A stretch of DNA of 64,000 nucleotides from Hydrogenophilales bacterium (lineage in GTDB: Bacteria > Pseudomonadota > Gammaproteobacteria > Burkholderiales > Thiobacillaceae), in NCBI GenBank assembly GCA_024636675.1, contig JAGXGM010000032.1:45941-109940 (forward strand), in the 5' to 3' direction. A program made the position numbers and the translations under genes. Below the pieces are notes generated by a model that was not told the origin of the DNA, made no database searches, and saw only the letters and a program-made list of their open reading frames with translations. Below, in pieces: positions 30,361 through 39,187 of the stretch; positions within the stretch are counted from its first letter, which is position 1; each line of letters begins with the position of its first letter.

Positions 30361-31741
30361 CCGACATCTTCAGCGGAATGTAGAGCGAACCCTCGCCGCG
30401 CCTCACCAGAATGGCCGCGCTCTTGCCTTTGGGGATGGCGGCGACCGCCTTGCGGAAGGCTTCGACCGTGGCCACCCTGCCATTATTCACCGCAAGGATC
30501 ACGTCACCGACGCGGATGCCCGCACGCGCGGCATCGCCGGTGACTTCTTCCACCAGCAGGCCATGGTCGATCTTGAGTTCGTGTCGCTGTTCGGCTGTCA
30601 ACTCGGACAGGGCCAGTCCGCCCCGCGAATACGTCTTGCCGCTTTTGCCTGCAGGCTGATCCTCAGCCGGCAACTCGCCCAACACCACCGTGATGTCCTG
30701 CATCTTGCCTTTGCGCCATACCTGCAGCGGAATCTTCGCTCCCGGCTTGGCCATGCCGACCATGCGCGGCAGGTCATCCGCATCTTCCACCGGCTTGCCG
30801 CCGAACATAAGGATCACATCGGCTGCCTGCAGTCCGGCCCGGGCCGCCGGACTGTCCGCTTGAACCTGTGCGATCAGCGCGCCACGCGGACGATCCATGC
30901 CGAACGATTCGGCAAGGTCCGCAGTCACTTCCTGGATCACCACCCCCAGCCAGCCGCGCAAAACCTTGCCGCCGGCCTTCAGTTGATCGGCCACTTCCAT
31001 TGCGACATCAATCGGGATCGCGAACGACACCCCTTGATAGCCTCCGCTACGACTGTATATCTGCGAGTTGATGCCGACCACTTCGCCCTTCATGTTGAAC
31101 AGTGGCCCGCCTGAATTACCGGGGTTGATCGCCACATCGGTCTGAATGTAAGGCACGTAATGTTCAGACGGCAGCGAGCGTCCCTTGGCAGAAACTATGC
31201 CGGCGGTGACCGAGTTCTCGAAGCCGAATGGCGAGCCGATCGCGACGACCGCCTCGCCAACACGCAGCTTGGTGGGATCGCCAAATTTGACGGCAGGCAG
31301 ATTGTTGGCCGTGATCTTGATGACGGCAACATCGGTGCGGCTATCCGCACCAACCACTTTGGCGCTGAACGTGCGCTTGTCGATAAGCTTGACCTCGACT
31401 TCATCGGCGCCCCGTACCACATGGGCATTGGTCAGAATGTAGCCGTCCTTGCTGACGATGAAGCCGGAACCGGCGCCACGCGCGGGGATCTCCTCGGCCG
31501 GCCCGCGCCCGAGAGCGCCGGGCGGGAAGAACCGGCGGAAAAACTCCTGCATCTCCTCCCCATCGGGAATCACGAACGGGAGGCCTCCCATACTGCGCTT
31601 CACCAGCTTGGTGGTGCTGATATTGACCACGGCCGGACCCTGTGTCTCGACCAGATCAGTCACATCCATCACCGGCCTTGCCATTGCCGGTGAAGACAAG
31701 CCCAAGACCAGTGCTGTCGCAGCCACAGTCGCTCTCATCAT
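30353..31741 (-). CDS. mucD: Periplasmic serine protease, DegP/MucD type
   Basis: This 462-residue protease/chaperone degrades misfolded envelope proteins. It has a signal peptide (about residues 1-22, ending PAMA), a trypsin-like domain with His in LTNAHVV, Asp in DSRTDVAVIKI and Ser in INPGNSGGPLF, and two PDZ domains (around AGLQAADVILMFGG and AGIRVGDVILAVNNG). The ATG overlaps the rseC stop by 4 bases. In Pseudomonas and relatives mucD follows mucABC in the sigma-E operon, and the same order here argues for sigma-E control. Confidence 0.94.
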   Translation of the reverse strand: MMRATVAATALVLGLSSPAMARPVMDVTDLVETQGPAVVNISTTKLVKRSMGGLPFVIPDGEEMQEFFRRFFPPGALGRGPAEEIPARGAGSGFIVSKDGYILTNAHVVRGADEVEVKLIDKRTFSAKVVGADSRTDVAVIKITANNLPAVKFGDPTKLRVGEAVVAIGSPFGFENSVTAGIVSAKGRSLPSEHYVPYIQTDVAINPGNSGGPLFNMKGEVVGINSQIYSRSGGYQGVSFAIPIDVAMEVADQLKAGGKVLRGWLGVVIQEVTADLAESFGMDRPRGALIAQVQADSPAARAGLQAADVILMFGGKPVEDADDLPRMVGMAKPGAKIPLQVWRKGKMQDITVVLGELPAEDQPAGKSGKTYSRGGLALSELTAEQRHELKIDHGLLVEEVTGDAARAGIRVGDVILAVNNGRVATVEAFRKAVAAIPKGKSAAILVRRGEGSLYIPLKMSGE

Positions 31742-32178
31742 GACCGTCCTTTCTTCATGTGAAACAGGTTGACGTCTTCACGTCTTAGCACAAGCGGGCG
31801 CGCCGTCCGCCCACCGCGGGCGACCAGCCAGCCCGCCAGCCCCCCGAGCAGCAACCCGGCCAGCGCGGGGCCGTCACCGGGCTGCACCGCCTGCGCCAGC
31901 ATTGCGCCCGCCAGCATCAGTCCCAAAGGCAGGCCATAGACCCGCATTGCGCTCCTGAGTATGCTGCCGCGGGCTATCCCGACGACGACGCGGTCGCCCG
32001 GAGACAGCGACAAGTCGCAGTCGACCAGAAAATGCCGTGGTTTGTGCTGGAATAATTCGGTTATGCGGCGCGACGCGCAGCCCTGCCCGCCGCAGGTGCC
32101 GCAACCTGACGGCTCGACTGCCCGCACCCAAATGCCATCTGCTGCCGTTTTGATGACTTCGGCGGTTTGTTCCAGCAT
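31738..32178 (-). CDS. rseC: SoxR-reducing/RseC family membrane protein
   Basis: This 146-residue inner-membrane protein of the RseC/MucC family has an N-terminal cysteine cluster (GCGTCGGQGC, Cys26, Cys29 and Cys34), a short beta domain (GDRVVVGIARGSIL) and two adjacent membrane helices (about residues 80-100 and 107-124). RseC modulates sigma-E activity and is linked to SoxR reduction in enterics. Here only the operon position (rpoE-rseA-rseB-rseC-mucD) indicates the role. It lies 8 bases after rseB. Confidence 0.88.
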   Translation of the reverse strand: MLEQTAEVIKTAADGIWVRAVEPSGCGTCGGQGCASRRITELFQHKPRHFLVDCDLSLSPGDRVVVGIARGSILRSAMRVYGLPLGLMLAGAMLAQAVQPGDGPALAGLLLGGLAGWLVARGGRTARPLVLRREDVNLFHMKKGRS

Positions 32179-32186
32179 GGCGCTGC

Positions 32187-33143
32187 CTACTTTCGCTTCA
32201 CCGAGTTGCCGGTTTCGATCAGCGCCATGTTCGGCACTTCGCCCAGAGTGGTTACGGTATGGCCGTCGACTTCGCGCGCATAGATTCCGATCACGCCTTC
32301 AGCCGACAGGCCGCGCATATTCTGCATTTCAGGATCAACTGGCTCGATGAACATCGACAGCACGGAGAGCCCATCGGAAAACACCAGATGGGTGACTGGC
32401 GCCTGCTTGCCTGGCAGCGAGCGAACTGCCCGCTGCACCTGCTCGAACCCTGGTGGCGGGGTCACATTCCAGGCAACGCCGGCCGGTTTGTCGAGACTGG
32501 CTTGCTGGATGCGTTTACCGGACAGGTCATTGCCGAAAAGCCGGGCATCGGGCGCCTTGCCGATCTGGATTTCGGAAAACACGAACATCGACACCACACC
32601 GCCGCTGCTATTGACGACGCGCGACTTGAGCGGCAATCCGGTCTGCTTGTCCAGCCACAGGCTGTAGCCATAACGATAACCGTCGCGCGGCTCCAGCATC
32701 ACCACTTGGGATGGCCGCCCGGCCACACGTTCGGTCCCGCCAAGCGTCGCTTCGTAATGTTCGAGCAGACTGGCCGGCTGCGCAGGCAGAAAGGCGGGGA
32801 AGAAACGGCGCAAGGCATTACGCTCAAGCCGCACATTCTTGCCGTCCGGCAAGTGACAATAGACATCCTCGTTGATGCGCAGAAATTTGCGTGGGAAGCC
32901 GTCCAGCACCTCGACTTTTTCCAGCTCACCGGTCGTATCGGTACGATGCAGTACCCGCATTACTTCGACGTGCTCTCCGTGGTGGTATACGTAGACACCA
33001 CTGTAATTCTGCTGCTTGGCAGCGGCAGAGGCGCGGTTGAGCCAGTCGAGCGCAGCATCGGCTCGAACCATACCGGACAGCATAACCAGCCCGGTAAATC
33101 CTGCCGCCATCCAGCCATGTCGCCATGCGCATCCTGTCTGCAT
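32187..33143 (-). CDS. rseB: Sigma-E regulatory protein RseB/MucB
   Basis: RseB binds the periplasmic part of the anti-sigma factor and protects it from DegS-type cleavage until lipids or lipoproteins accumulate. The 318-residue protein has a signal peptide (to about ADA at residue 31), the N-terminal lipid-binding-like domain with YSGVYVYHHGEHVEVMRVLH, and a C-terminal domain with SDGLSVLSMFIEP. ATG 33143 shares one base with the rseA TGA. A TTG one codon earlier is unnecessary. Confidence 0.93.
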   Translation of the reverse strand: MQTGCAWRHGWMAAGFTGLVMLSGMVRADAALDWLNRASAAAKQQNYSGVYVYHHGEHVEVMRVLHRTDTTGELEKVEVLDGFPRKFLRINEDVYCHLPDGKNVRLERNALRRFFPAFLPAQPASLLEHYEATLGGTERVAGRPSQVVMLEPRDGYRYGYSLWLDKQTGLPLKSRVVNSSGGVVSMFVFSEIQIGKAPDARLFGNDLSGKRIQQASLDKPAGVAWNVTPPPGFEQVQRAVRSLPGKQAPVTHLVFSDGLSVLSMFIEPVDPEMQNMRGLSAEGVIGIYAREVDGHTVTTLGEVPNMALIETGNSVKRK

Positions 33144-33682
33144 CAACGCGGCTCCACTGCAACCGCTGTCATGCGCTGATAAGGCGAGACCACCGCCATT
33201 GGGGCGAACTCCTGATGCGCCACCAGGTAGGAAGCAAATCGGTCATCGTCACGCTCCACAGCCAAACCAGCCTGCTGAAAGCCCGGCGCTACCGCCATCG
33301 GTAGCGTGGTGGGCGCATCCGACATCAGCCCGCTCAGCGCAATCACGCCCCATACCGCGAGCGAGGCAAACGAGGCCACTGCCGCACGCTGCGGCCATAC
33401 ACTACGGCGCGGCGCGAGCACGGTTGGCTCGATTGCCAACTGCGCCGAGAAGCGCGCCATGAAGTCGTCCTGCGCCGGCGCCACGCCACGCATCAGGTCG
33501 CCAATCAGGTGGTATTCAGACCAGCTTTGTCGCAAGTCCTCGTCATGTTTCATCGCCCTGATGCAGGCCTCGGTTTCGGCCTGCGCGGTTTCACCGTCAA
33601 GCACCGCGGACAGCATCAGCTGCGGGTCGTTATAGGCCTGTTCGGCCCGGGAAAGGGTGACGGGTTTGCGTAGGGCTGACAT
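33143..33682 (-). CDS. rseA: Anti-sigma-E factor RseA/MucA
   Basis: RseA is a single-pass inner-membrane protein whose cytoplasmic N-terminus holds sigma-E inactive. The 179-residue protein has the anti-sigma N-domain ([20 protein letters not shown] to [12 protein letters not shown]), one membrane helix (about residues 94-114, [19 protein letters not shown]) and a periplasmic tail for RseB. ATG 33682 follows AGGTGG by 5 bases. The open frame begins three codons earlier with GTG, which I reject. It starts 2 bases after the rpoE stop. Confidence 0.92.
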   Translation of the reverse strand: MSALRKPVTLSRAEQAYNDPQLMLSAVLDGETAQAETEACIRAMKHDEDLRQSWSEYHLIGDLMRGVAPAQDDFMARFSAQLAIEPTVLAPRRSVWPQRAAVASFASLAVWGVIALSGLMSDAPTTLPMAVAPGFQQAGLAVERDDDRFASYLVAHQEFAPMAVVSPYQRMTAVAVEPR

Positions 33683-33684
33683 AG

Positions 33685-34281
33685 TTACCACCTTTTATCC
33701 TGACCAGTGCCCAACATCGGGCGTATTCTTTCTGCTATGGCCTCGCGCGCACGAAATATCCGCGAACGCACGGTGCCGATCGGGCATTCCATCATCTGTG
33801 CGATATCCTCGTAGCTCATGCCTTCAATCTCGCGCAGCGTGATGGCTGTCCGCAACTCCTCGGGCAGCGCGTCAACCGCCTCGTTCACTGCTTGGGCGAT
33901 CTGTTTGGTATGAAGTTCCGCTTCCGGCGTCGCAATATCGCGCAGCAAGTCGCCCTCGTCATAATTCTCGGCATCTTCCGCCAGCACATCACTCGATACC
34001 GGCTGGCGTTTGTGCGCCACCAGGTGATTCTTGGCGGTATTGACGGCGATGCGATACAGCCAAGTGTAAAACGCGCTTTCGCCACGGAATCCCGGCAATG
34101 CACGGTAGGCCTTGATAAAAGCTTCCTGCGAGATGTCTTCCACCTCTGCCGCGTCACGCACCATACGCGACAACAGCCGTCCGACCTTGCGGTGATACTT
34201 GATCACCAACAATTCGAATGCGCGCTTGTCGCCTTGCTGGGCGCGTTCAACCAACACCTGATCCAGTTCGCGGTCTGACAT
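33685..34281 (-). CDS. rpoE: RNA polymerase sigma factor RpoE (AlgU type)
   Basis: RpoE is the extracytoplasmic-function sigma factor for envelope stress. The 198-residue protein has region 2 ([18 protein letters not shown], then [15 protein letters not shown] and [15 protein letters not shown]) and region 4 ([23 protein letters not shown]). It heads the operon rseA-rseB-rseC-mucD. A sigma-E-type promoter (-35 GAACTT, -10 TCTCA, 16-base spacer) lies 60-90 bases upstream, so the gene probably activates itself. Confidence 0.96.
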   Translation of the reverse strand: MSDRELDQVLVERAQQGDKRAFELLVIKYHRKVGRLLSRMVRDAAEVEDISQEAFIKAYRALPGFRGESAFYTWLYRIAVNTAKNHLVAHKRQPVSSDVLAEDAENYDEGDLLRDIATPEAELHTKQIAQAVNEAVDALPEELRTAITLREIEGMSYEDIAQMMECPIGTVRSRIFRAREAIAERIRPMLGTGQDKRW

Positions 34282-34313
34282 ATCTCCCTGCTACATTTTA
34301 TGTTTATGTTGAA

Positions 34314-34319
34314 AGTATA
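34314..34319 (-). promoter_or_regulatory. Candidate second -10 (TATACT) for rpoE
   Basis: TATACT on the minus strand about 33 bases before the rpoE ATG could give a basal sigma-70 transcript. The -35 position is poor. Confidence 0.3.
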
Positions 34320-34341
34320 CGTGACCGCAGCTTCTGGAACA

Positions 34342-34368
34342 TGAGAGGATGCGTCGGCAAAAAAGTTC
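34342..34368 (-). promoter_or_regulatory. Sigma-E-type promoter of the rpoE operon
   Basis: On the minus strand GAACTT (34363-34368), followed by T-rich sequence, and TCTCA (34342-34346) are spaced by 16 bases. This is close to the known sigma-E/AlgU consensus GAACTT-N16/17-TCTGA, and it stands about 60 bases before rpoE. Autoregulation by RpoE is the expected reading. Confidence 0.65.
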
Positions 34369-34434
34369 ACCCGCCAGCTTCAATGTGGCGCGGTGATTCG
34401 GGCCCGGCCCAAGCCTGCTATCATCGCCCGACTC

Positions 34435-36060
34435 ATGCACAGACACGACGTCCTCATCCTCGGCAGCGGCCTCGCCGCGCTGACCACCGCGCTCAAGCTT
34501 GCCGACCAGCGCCGTGTCGCCATTGTCACCAAGCGCCAGATGATCGACGGCGCCAGCGACTGGGCGCAAGGCGGAATTGCGGCGGCAGTCGACAACGGCG
34601 ACTCGGTGGATGCCCATGTGCACGACACCCTGATCGCCGGCGCCGGCCTGTGCGACGAAGCCGTCACCCGGCTGGTGGCCAGCCAGGCACGTGGAATGGT
34701 CGCCTGGCTGACCGCCAACGGCGTTGCCTTCACCCCCGACCCGCAGGCCCCTGGCGGCCTGCATCTGGCGCGCGAAGGCGGCCACTCCAGGCGTCGCGTG
34801 GTTCACGCGGCTGACGCCACTGGCCATGCAGTTCAGACGAGTCTGCTTGATCGCGTACGCGCCCATCCCAATATCGAGACATTCGAGCAACACGTCGCCA
34901 TCGACCTTATCACCGGCAAGCGTGCCGGCGGGGAAGAACGGCAGATCCACGGCGCCTACGCGCTGAACAAGGGCTCCGGTGAAGTCGAAACCTTTGCCGC
35001 CGGCCACACCGTGCTGGCTACCGGCGGTGCCGGCAAGGTCTATCTCTACACCTCCAATCCCGACACTGCGACCGGTGATGGCATTGCGATGGCGTGGCGT
35101 GCCGGCTGCCGGGTGGCCAACCTCGAATTCGTTCAATTCCACCCGACCTGCCTGTATCACCCGCACGCCAAATCCTTTCTCATCACCGAGGCGGTGCGTG
35201 GCGAGGGCGGGCATTTGCTGCTCCCCGATGGCAGCCGCTTCATGCAGCTTCACGACGAACGCGCCGAGCTCGCACCGCGCGACGTGGTGGCCCGCGCGAT
35301 CGACTTCGAGATGAAGAAGCGCGGCATCGACTGCGTCTATCTCGACATCAGCCACATGCCGGCCGACTTCGTGCGCGAACATTTCCCGACCATTTACCGC
35401 CGCTGCCTCGAACTCGGGATTGACATCACGAAGCAGCCGATCCCGGTGGTACCGGCTGCGCACTACACTTGCGGCGGCGTCGTCACCGACATCAACGCGC
35501 GCACCGACCTGTGCAACCTTCACGCGGTAGGCGAAGTCACCTTCACCGGTCTGCATGGCGCCAACCGCCTGGCATCGAACTCTCTGCTCGAATGCCTGGT
35601 GTTCGGCCATGCCGCTGCCGCCGACATTCTGGCCACCCCCTCCGCCCCTGCGCTCGACCTGCCGCCGTGGGATGCCTCGCGCGTCACCGATCCGGATGAG
35701 GAAGTGGTGATCTCGCACAACTGGGACGAACTGCGGCGCTTCATGTGGGACTATGTCGGCATCGTGCGCACCAACAAGCGACTGACGCGCGCGGCGCACC
35801 GCATCCGGCTATTGCGGGACGAAATCGACGAGTTCTACCGCCACTTCCGCGTCAGCAACGACCTCATCGAGCTGCGCAATCTGGTGCAAAGCGCCGACCT
35901 CATCATCCGCTCGGCCCAATTGCGGCAGGAAAGCCGCGGACTGCACTTCAGCCGCAATTACCCGGAGACGCTGCCGATCGCCGGCAACACGGTACTCAAC
36001 CCGTGCCCCGGAACCCTGTGTCCGAGCGTGTGTGGCGTATCCAGCGAAGCGACACCCTGA
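34435..36060 (+). CDS. nadB: L-aspartate oxidase NadB
   Basis: NadB oxidises L-aspartate to iminoaspartate, the first step of de novo NAD synthesis. The 541-residue flavoprotein has the FAD-binding [18 protein letters not shown] (residues 6-23), the [13 protein letters not shown] block, the fumarate-reductase-like FHPTCLYHP, the active-site Arg/His region and a C-terminal helical domain. ATG 34435 is preferred over 34393 because it gives the flavin fold at once. It is divergent from rpoE, and its last 65 bases overlap the convergent ygfX gene. nadA and nadC are not nearby. Confidence 0.96.
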   Translation: MHRHDVLILGSGLAALTTALKLADQRRVAIVTKRQMIDGASDWAQGGIAAAVDNGDSVDAHVHDTLIAGAGLCDEAVTRLVASQARGMVAWLTANGVAFTPDPQAPGGLHLAREGGHSRRRVVHAADATGHAVQTSLLDRVRAHPNIETFEQHVAIDLITGKRAGGEERQIHGAYALNKGSGEVETFAAGHTVLATGGAGKVYLYTSNPDTATGDGIAMAWRAGCRVANLEFVQFHPTCLYHPHAKSFLITEAVRGEGGHLLLPDGSRFMQLHDERAELAPRDVVARAIDFEMKKRGIDCVYLDISHMPADFVREHFPTIYRRCLELGIDITKQPIPVVPAAHYTCGGVVTDINARTDLCNLHAVGEVTFTGLHGANRLASNSLLECLVFGHAAAADILATPSAPALDLPPWDASRVTDPDEEVVISHNWDELRRFMWDYVGIVRTNKRLTRAAHRIRLLRDEIDEFYRHFRVSNDLIELRNLVQSADLIIRSAQLRQESRGLHFSRNYPETLPIAGNTVLNPCPGTLCPSVCGVSSEATP

Positions 36061-36427
36061 TGCGTCGCAGATCGTCTGTTGCTGCGCTGTCAGACAGCAG
36101 CGTCAGCGTTCGCACCTGTCCGCCAGTCGTCCGGTAGCGCAGCACGATCAACGCGGTCGAAACAAAACTGTCGCCCAGTATCTCGGCATCGTGCCACTCT
36201 TCCTGCTCGTCCAGGCATTGCAGCCTGCCGTCCAGCGCAATACGCATGCGGGCCACCGGAAGTCCCCGCTGCCAGCCCCAAACGCCCAGCGCCACTATCG
36301 TCACGCCCAGCGTCAGTTGCAGGCCGCCGGGCAGCGCCGCGAGAGACACGGCGACCAGCGCCAGCAACAGCATGCCGGTCAGCAACAGCCCCAACCGGCG
36401 TGAGGGTTTGAGCTCAATCTCGCGCAT
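35996..36427 (-). CDS. ygfX: YgfX (CptA-like) inner-membrane protein
   Basis: This 143-residue protein has two close membrane helices (about residues 13-31 and 36-50) followed by a small cytoplasmic domain with the family stretch [12 protein letters not shown] and an [20 protein letters not shown] end, as in YgfX/CptA (PF07254 type). In E. coli YgfX pairs with SdhE and sits beside ygfZ. Here it is divergent from ygfZ, but no sdhE gene is adjacent. ATG 36427 is chosen; a GTG four codons earlier is the alternative. Its 3' end overlaps nadB by 65 bases on the opposite strand. Recognition is by helix layout and C-terminal motif only. Confidence 0.7.
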   Translation of the reverse strand: MREIELKPSRRLGLLLTGMLLLALVAVSLAALPGGLQLTLGVTIVALGVWGWQRGLPVARMRIALDGRLQCLDEQEEWHDAEILGDSFVSTALIVLRYRTTGGQVRTLTLLSDSAATDDLRRIRVSLRWIRHTRSDTGFRGTG

Positions 36428-36699
36428 CAGCGTGTACACTTTTACCCGGACATTTCATCAATTCGCGTGATGATCGCGCAGGATTTTGTTTTGCTGGGGC
36501 ATTTTGTGAGGGCGCGGCGCAATTATTCATATGCCCAACAGAACGACATGCCATGCAAAACACAAAGCACTCCGCCAGGCGTACGCCGGATTCATAAGCA
36601 CTCAAACGCAATGACTCCGCTGACCGGTGAACGGCGCGAGGCAATTTGATGGCACATTCGGGTTAACTTCATCGCATCCCCTTTTGACTGGACCGTATC
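36428..36699. other. 272-base divergent ygfX/ygfZ gap
   Basis: This gap is visibly lower in GC than its neighbours and must hold both promoters. A perfect 10-base palindrome GGCGTACGCC lies inside an imperfect TCCG...CGGA pair near 36575-36593. No convincing sigma-70 pair and no protein-like frame were seen. Confidence 0.4.
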
Positions 36700-37728
36700 G
36701 TGATCGACTCCTGGAAAACCTTTCTGCAATCCCAAGGTGCAGCAATCGAAGAGAGTAGCGTGCTGCACTATGGCGACCCCGCCGCCGAACGCGCGGCCGC
36801 CATGGACGGCACCATTGTGGCTGATTTGTCGCAACTCGGCGTCATCGCCCTGCGCGGTGAAGACACCCCCACCTTCCTGCAGAGCCAACTCACAAACGAC
36901 GTACGCGCACTGCACGCCGACGGCGCGCAGTGGAGCGGCTACTGCAACCCAAAGGGACGCCTGCTCGGCAATTTCCTGCTATGGCGCCAAGGCGAGGATT
37001 ATTGCCTGCAACTCTCGGGCGACATCCTTCCCGGCGTGCTGAAGCGCTTGTCCATGTTCATCATGCGCGCCAAGGTGAAGGCGCGCGATGCCAGCGACGA
37101 AAACGTGCGGCTGGTCGTTGCCGGCAAGCAGGCGCTGTCGGCAGTCACCGCTGCGATGGGCGCCGTACCGGAAGCCGCAATGCGCTCGATTGCCAGCGAG
37201 GCCGGCCAGGTGATCCGCCTGGGTGACGACAAGTTCGTCTTGTCGATCGCCCCCGAGCACGCCGCCGCCGTGTGGCAGACGCTGCGCCAGTCGGCCGCGC
37301 CGGTTGGCGCCCCGGTATGGGACTGGTTACGGCTCAACGCCGGCATTCCGATGATCGTCGCCGCCACCCAGGAGCAGTTCGTGCCACAGATGGTCAACCT
37401 CGAAGTCATCGGCGGCGTCAGTTTCCAGAAGGGCTGCTACCCGGGCCAGGAAATCGTCGCGCGCAGCCAGTACCTGGGCAAGCTCAAGCGCCGCATGTTC
37501 CTGGCGCACGTGGATGCCGAGGCCACGCCGGGTGACGCCTTGTACAGCCCCGACATGGCCGGCCAGTCCACCGGCACCGTGGTCAATGCAGCGCCGGCGC
37601 CGACCGGCGGCTTCGATCTCCTGGCCGTAGCGCAGGTCGAAAGCGCGAACACGCAGACCCTGCATCTGAAAGCGGCAGACGGCGCGGCATTAACCCTGAA
37701 GCCCTTGCCCTACGCCCTGCCCGAATAG
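36700..37728 (+). CDS. ygfZ: Folate-binding Fe-S cluster repair protein YgfZ
   Basis: YgfZ is a tetrahydrofolate-binding protein of the GcvT fold that helps maintain certain Fe-S enzymes such as MiaB. The 342-residue protein has an early GVIALRGEDTPTFLQSQLTND block and the diagnostic KGCYPGQEIVARSQYLGK near residues 246-263 with the conserved Cys. The first in-frame start is GTG 36700, with no ATG at the N-terminus and only a weak TGGA upstream. The DUF4936 gene begins at the base after its stop. Confidence 0.93.
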   Translation: MIDSWKTFLQSQGAAIEESSVLHYGDPAAERAAAMDGTIVADLSQLGVIALRGEDTPTFLQSQLTNDVRALHADGAQWSGYCNPKGRLLGNFLLWRQGEDYCLQLSGDILPGVLKRLSMFIMRAKVKARDASDENVRLVVAGKQALSAVTAAMGAVPEAAMRSIASEAGQVIRLGDDKFVLSIAPEHAAAVWQTLRQSAAPVGAPVWDWLRLNAGIPMIVAATQEQFVPQMVNLEVIGGVSFQKGCYPGQEIVARSQYLGKLKRRMFLAHVDAEATPGDALYSPDMAGQSTGTVVNAAPAPTGGFDLLAVAQVESANTQTLHLKAADGAALTLKPLPYALPE

Positions 37729-38034
37729 GTGAAGCACGCCTATGTTTATTACCGCATCGACCCGGTGCAGGCCAATCTGGCTGCTGCGCGGATCGACGGG
37801 CTGCTGAGTGCGATGGCGGCGCATTGCAGCCAGCGGCCGCGGCGGCTAAGCCGCTGTGACGATACGGCGACGTGGATGGAAATTTACGAAGTCATCGCCG
37901 ATTATGCGGAATTTACCGCGGCCTTGAACTCGGCTGTCCAGGCTTTCGACTGCGCAGCTTTCACCCATGGTGAGCGCCATCTGGAATGTTTTTTCCTGCC
38001 TGATTCATGCACCCATCCCGATAGGGCCAATTGA
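37729..38034 (+). CDS. DUF4936 family protein
   Basis: This is a 101-residue protein of unknown function. It starts with GTG at the base directly after the ygfZ TAG, so translation is almost certainly coupled. Its sequence alternates aromatic and charged residues (HAYVYYRIDP, then TATWMEIYEVIADYAEF and HLECFFLPD). This suggests a small alpha-beta fold like the dimeric ferredoxin-like monooxygenase group, but no catalytic motif is visible. DUF4936 genes often follow ygfZ in betaproteobacteria. It converges on alr, with 81 bases between that hold nothing recognisable. Confidence 0.75.
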   Translation: MKHAYVYYRIDPVQANLAAARIDGLLSAMAAHCSQRPRRLSRCDDTATWMEIYEVIADYAEFTAALNSAVQAFDCAAFTHGERHLECFFLPDSCTHPDRAN

Positions 38035-38115
38035 TCAGTCTGGCCAGGCTGGCCTTGGGCGTCCTGCATACCGCCGCTCGGCTCCAGTATTCAAACGGGA
38101 TGGGGCGCCACCTTG

Positions 38116-39183
38116 TCAGGCGACCTCTTCCACCGGGACGCGCGCAGCCAGGGCGCACAGCAGCTCATAACTGCTGGTGCCGGCAGCGGCGGCCACCGCA
38201 TCCACCGGCAGTCCCTCCCCCCACAGCACCACCGGGCTGCCAATGCCGGCATCGGCGCACTCGCTCAGATCCACGCACAGCATGTCCATAGACACCCGGC
38301 CCAAGGTTCGGCTGGCACAACCGTTGACCAGCACCGGGGTGCCCGTCAGCGCGTGACGCGGGTAACCGTCTGCATAGCCGCAGGCCACCACGCCCACGCG
38401 CATCGCATGTTCAGCGCGAAACAGCTGACCGTAGCCGACCCCCTCGCCCGGCTGCAAGGCCTGCACGCTGATGATTTCCGATTGCAGGGTCATTGCCGGC
38501 CGCAGCCCCAATTCCACCGCAGGCACATCGGCAAAAGGCGAAGCGCCATACAGCATGATGCCGGGGCGCACCCACGCGCCCAGGGTTTCCGGATAGCGCA
38601 GCAATGCCGCCGAATTGGCGCAGCTCCACACCAAGCCATGGCCGTCAATCTCGCGCAAAAACGGCTGCAACTGCCAATCCACCCCTTCGGCCTCGTCGGC
38701 TTGGGCAAAGTGGGTCATCAGCGTGATGCCGGCGATCCCGGGCAGGCTGCGCACCCGCTCGACAATGGCGGCGTGATCGGCAAGCGGAAAGCCCAGCCGG
38801 TGCATGCCGCTGTCGAACTTTAGAAAGACCTGAAGCGGGCGGGCGGGGGGCTCTCGTTGCAACCAGTCGAGATGCGCTGCATGGTGCAGCACCGGCCACA
38901 GGTCCAGTTCGGCGCAGGTGGCGATCTCATCCGCACCAAAGAGCCCCTCCAGCAGCAGGATCGGCTTCTCGATGCCCATCAGCCGCAGATTGGCCGCCTC
39001 TTCCAGCGTCAATACGGCGAAGCCGTCCGCCGCCGCGAACGCACGCAACGCGCGCGACATGCCATGACCATAGGCGTTGGCCTTGACCACCGCAAACACG
39101 CACGCCGTCCCCGCATGGCTACGCGCCACGCGCAGATTGTGCGCCATCGCACCGATTGAAATCCGCGCCTGGATCGGACGCAC
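38116..39183 (-). CDS. alr: Alanine racemase
   Basis: Alr interconverts L- and D-alanine for peptidoglycan. The 355-residue PLP enzyme has the cofactor lysine in VFAVVKANAYGHG (about residues 28-40), the Arg/Tyr phosphate region WVRPGIMLYG and the second catalytic base region VVACGYADGYPRH. The start is a GTG at 39183, four bases after the dnaB stop, which gives the normal N-terminus PIQARISIGAMAHNLR. The open frame runs 61 codons further into dnaB, but those are antisense-like noise. There is no clear Shine-Dalgarno, so coupling to dnaB is likely. Confidence 0.93.
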   Translation of the reverse strand: MRPIQARISIGAMAHNLRVARSHAGTACVFAVVKANAYGHGMSRALRAFAAADGFAVLTLEEAANLRLMGIEKPILLLEGLFGADEIATCAELDLWPVLHHAAHLDWLQREPPARPLQVFLKFDSGMHRLGFPLADHAAIVERVRSLPGIAGITLMTHFAQADEAEGVDWQLQPFLREIDGHGLVWSCANSAALLRYPETLGAWVRPGIMLYGASPFADVPAVELGLRPAMTLQSEIISVQALQPGEGVGYGQLFRAEHAMRVGVVACGYADGYPRHALTGTPVLVNGCASRTLGRVSMDMLCVDLSECADAGIGSPVVLWGEGLPVDAVAAAAGTSSYELLCALAARVPVEEVA

Positions 39184-39187
39184 TGGA

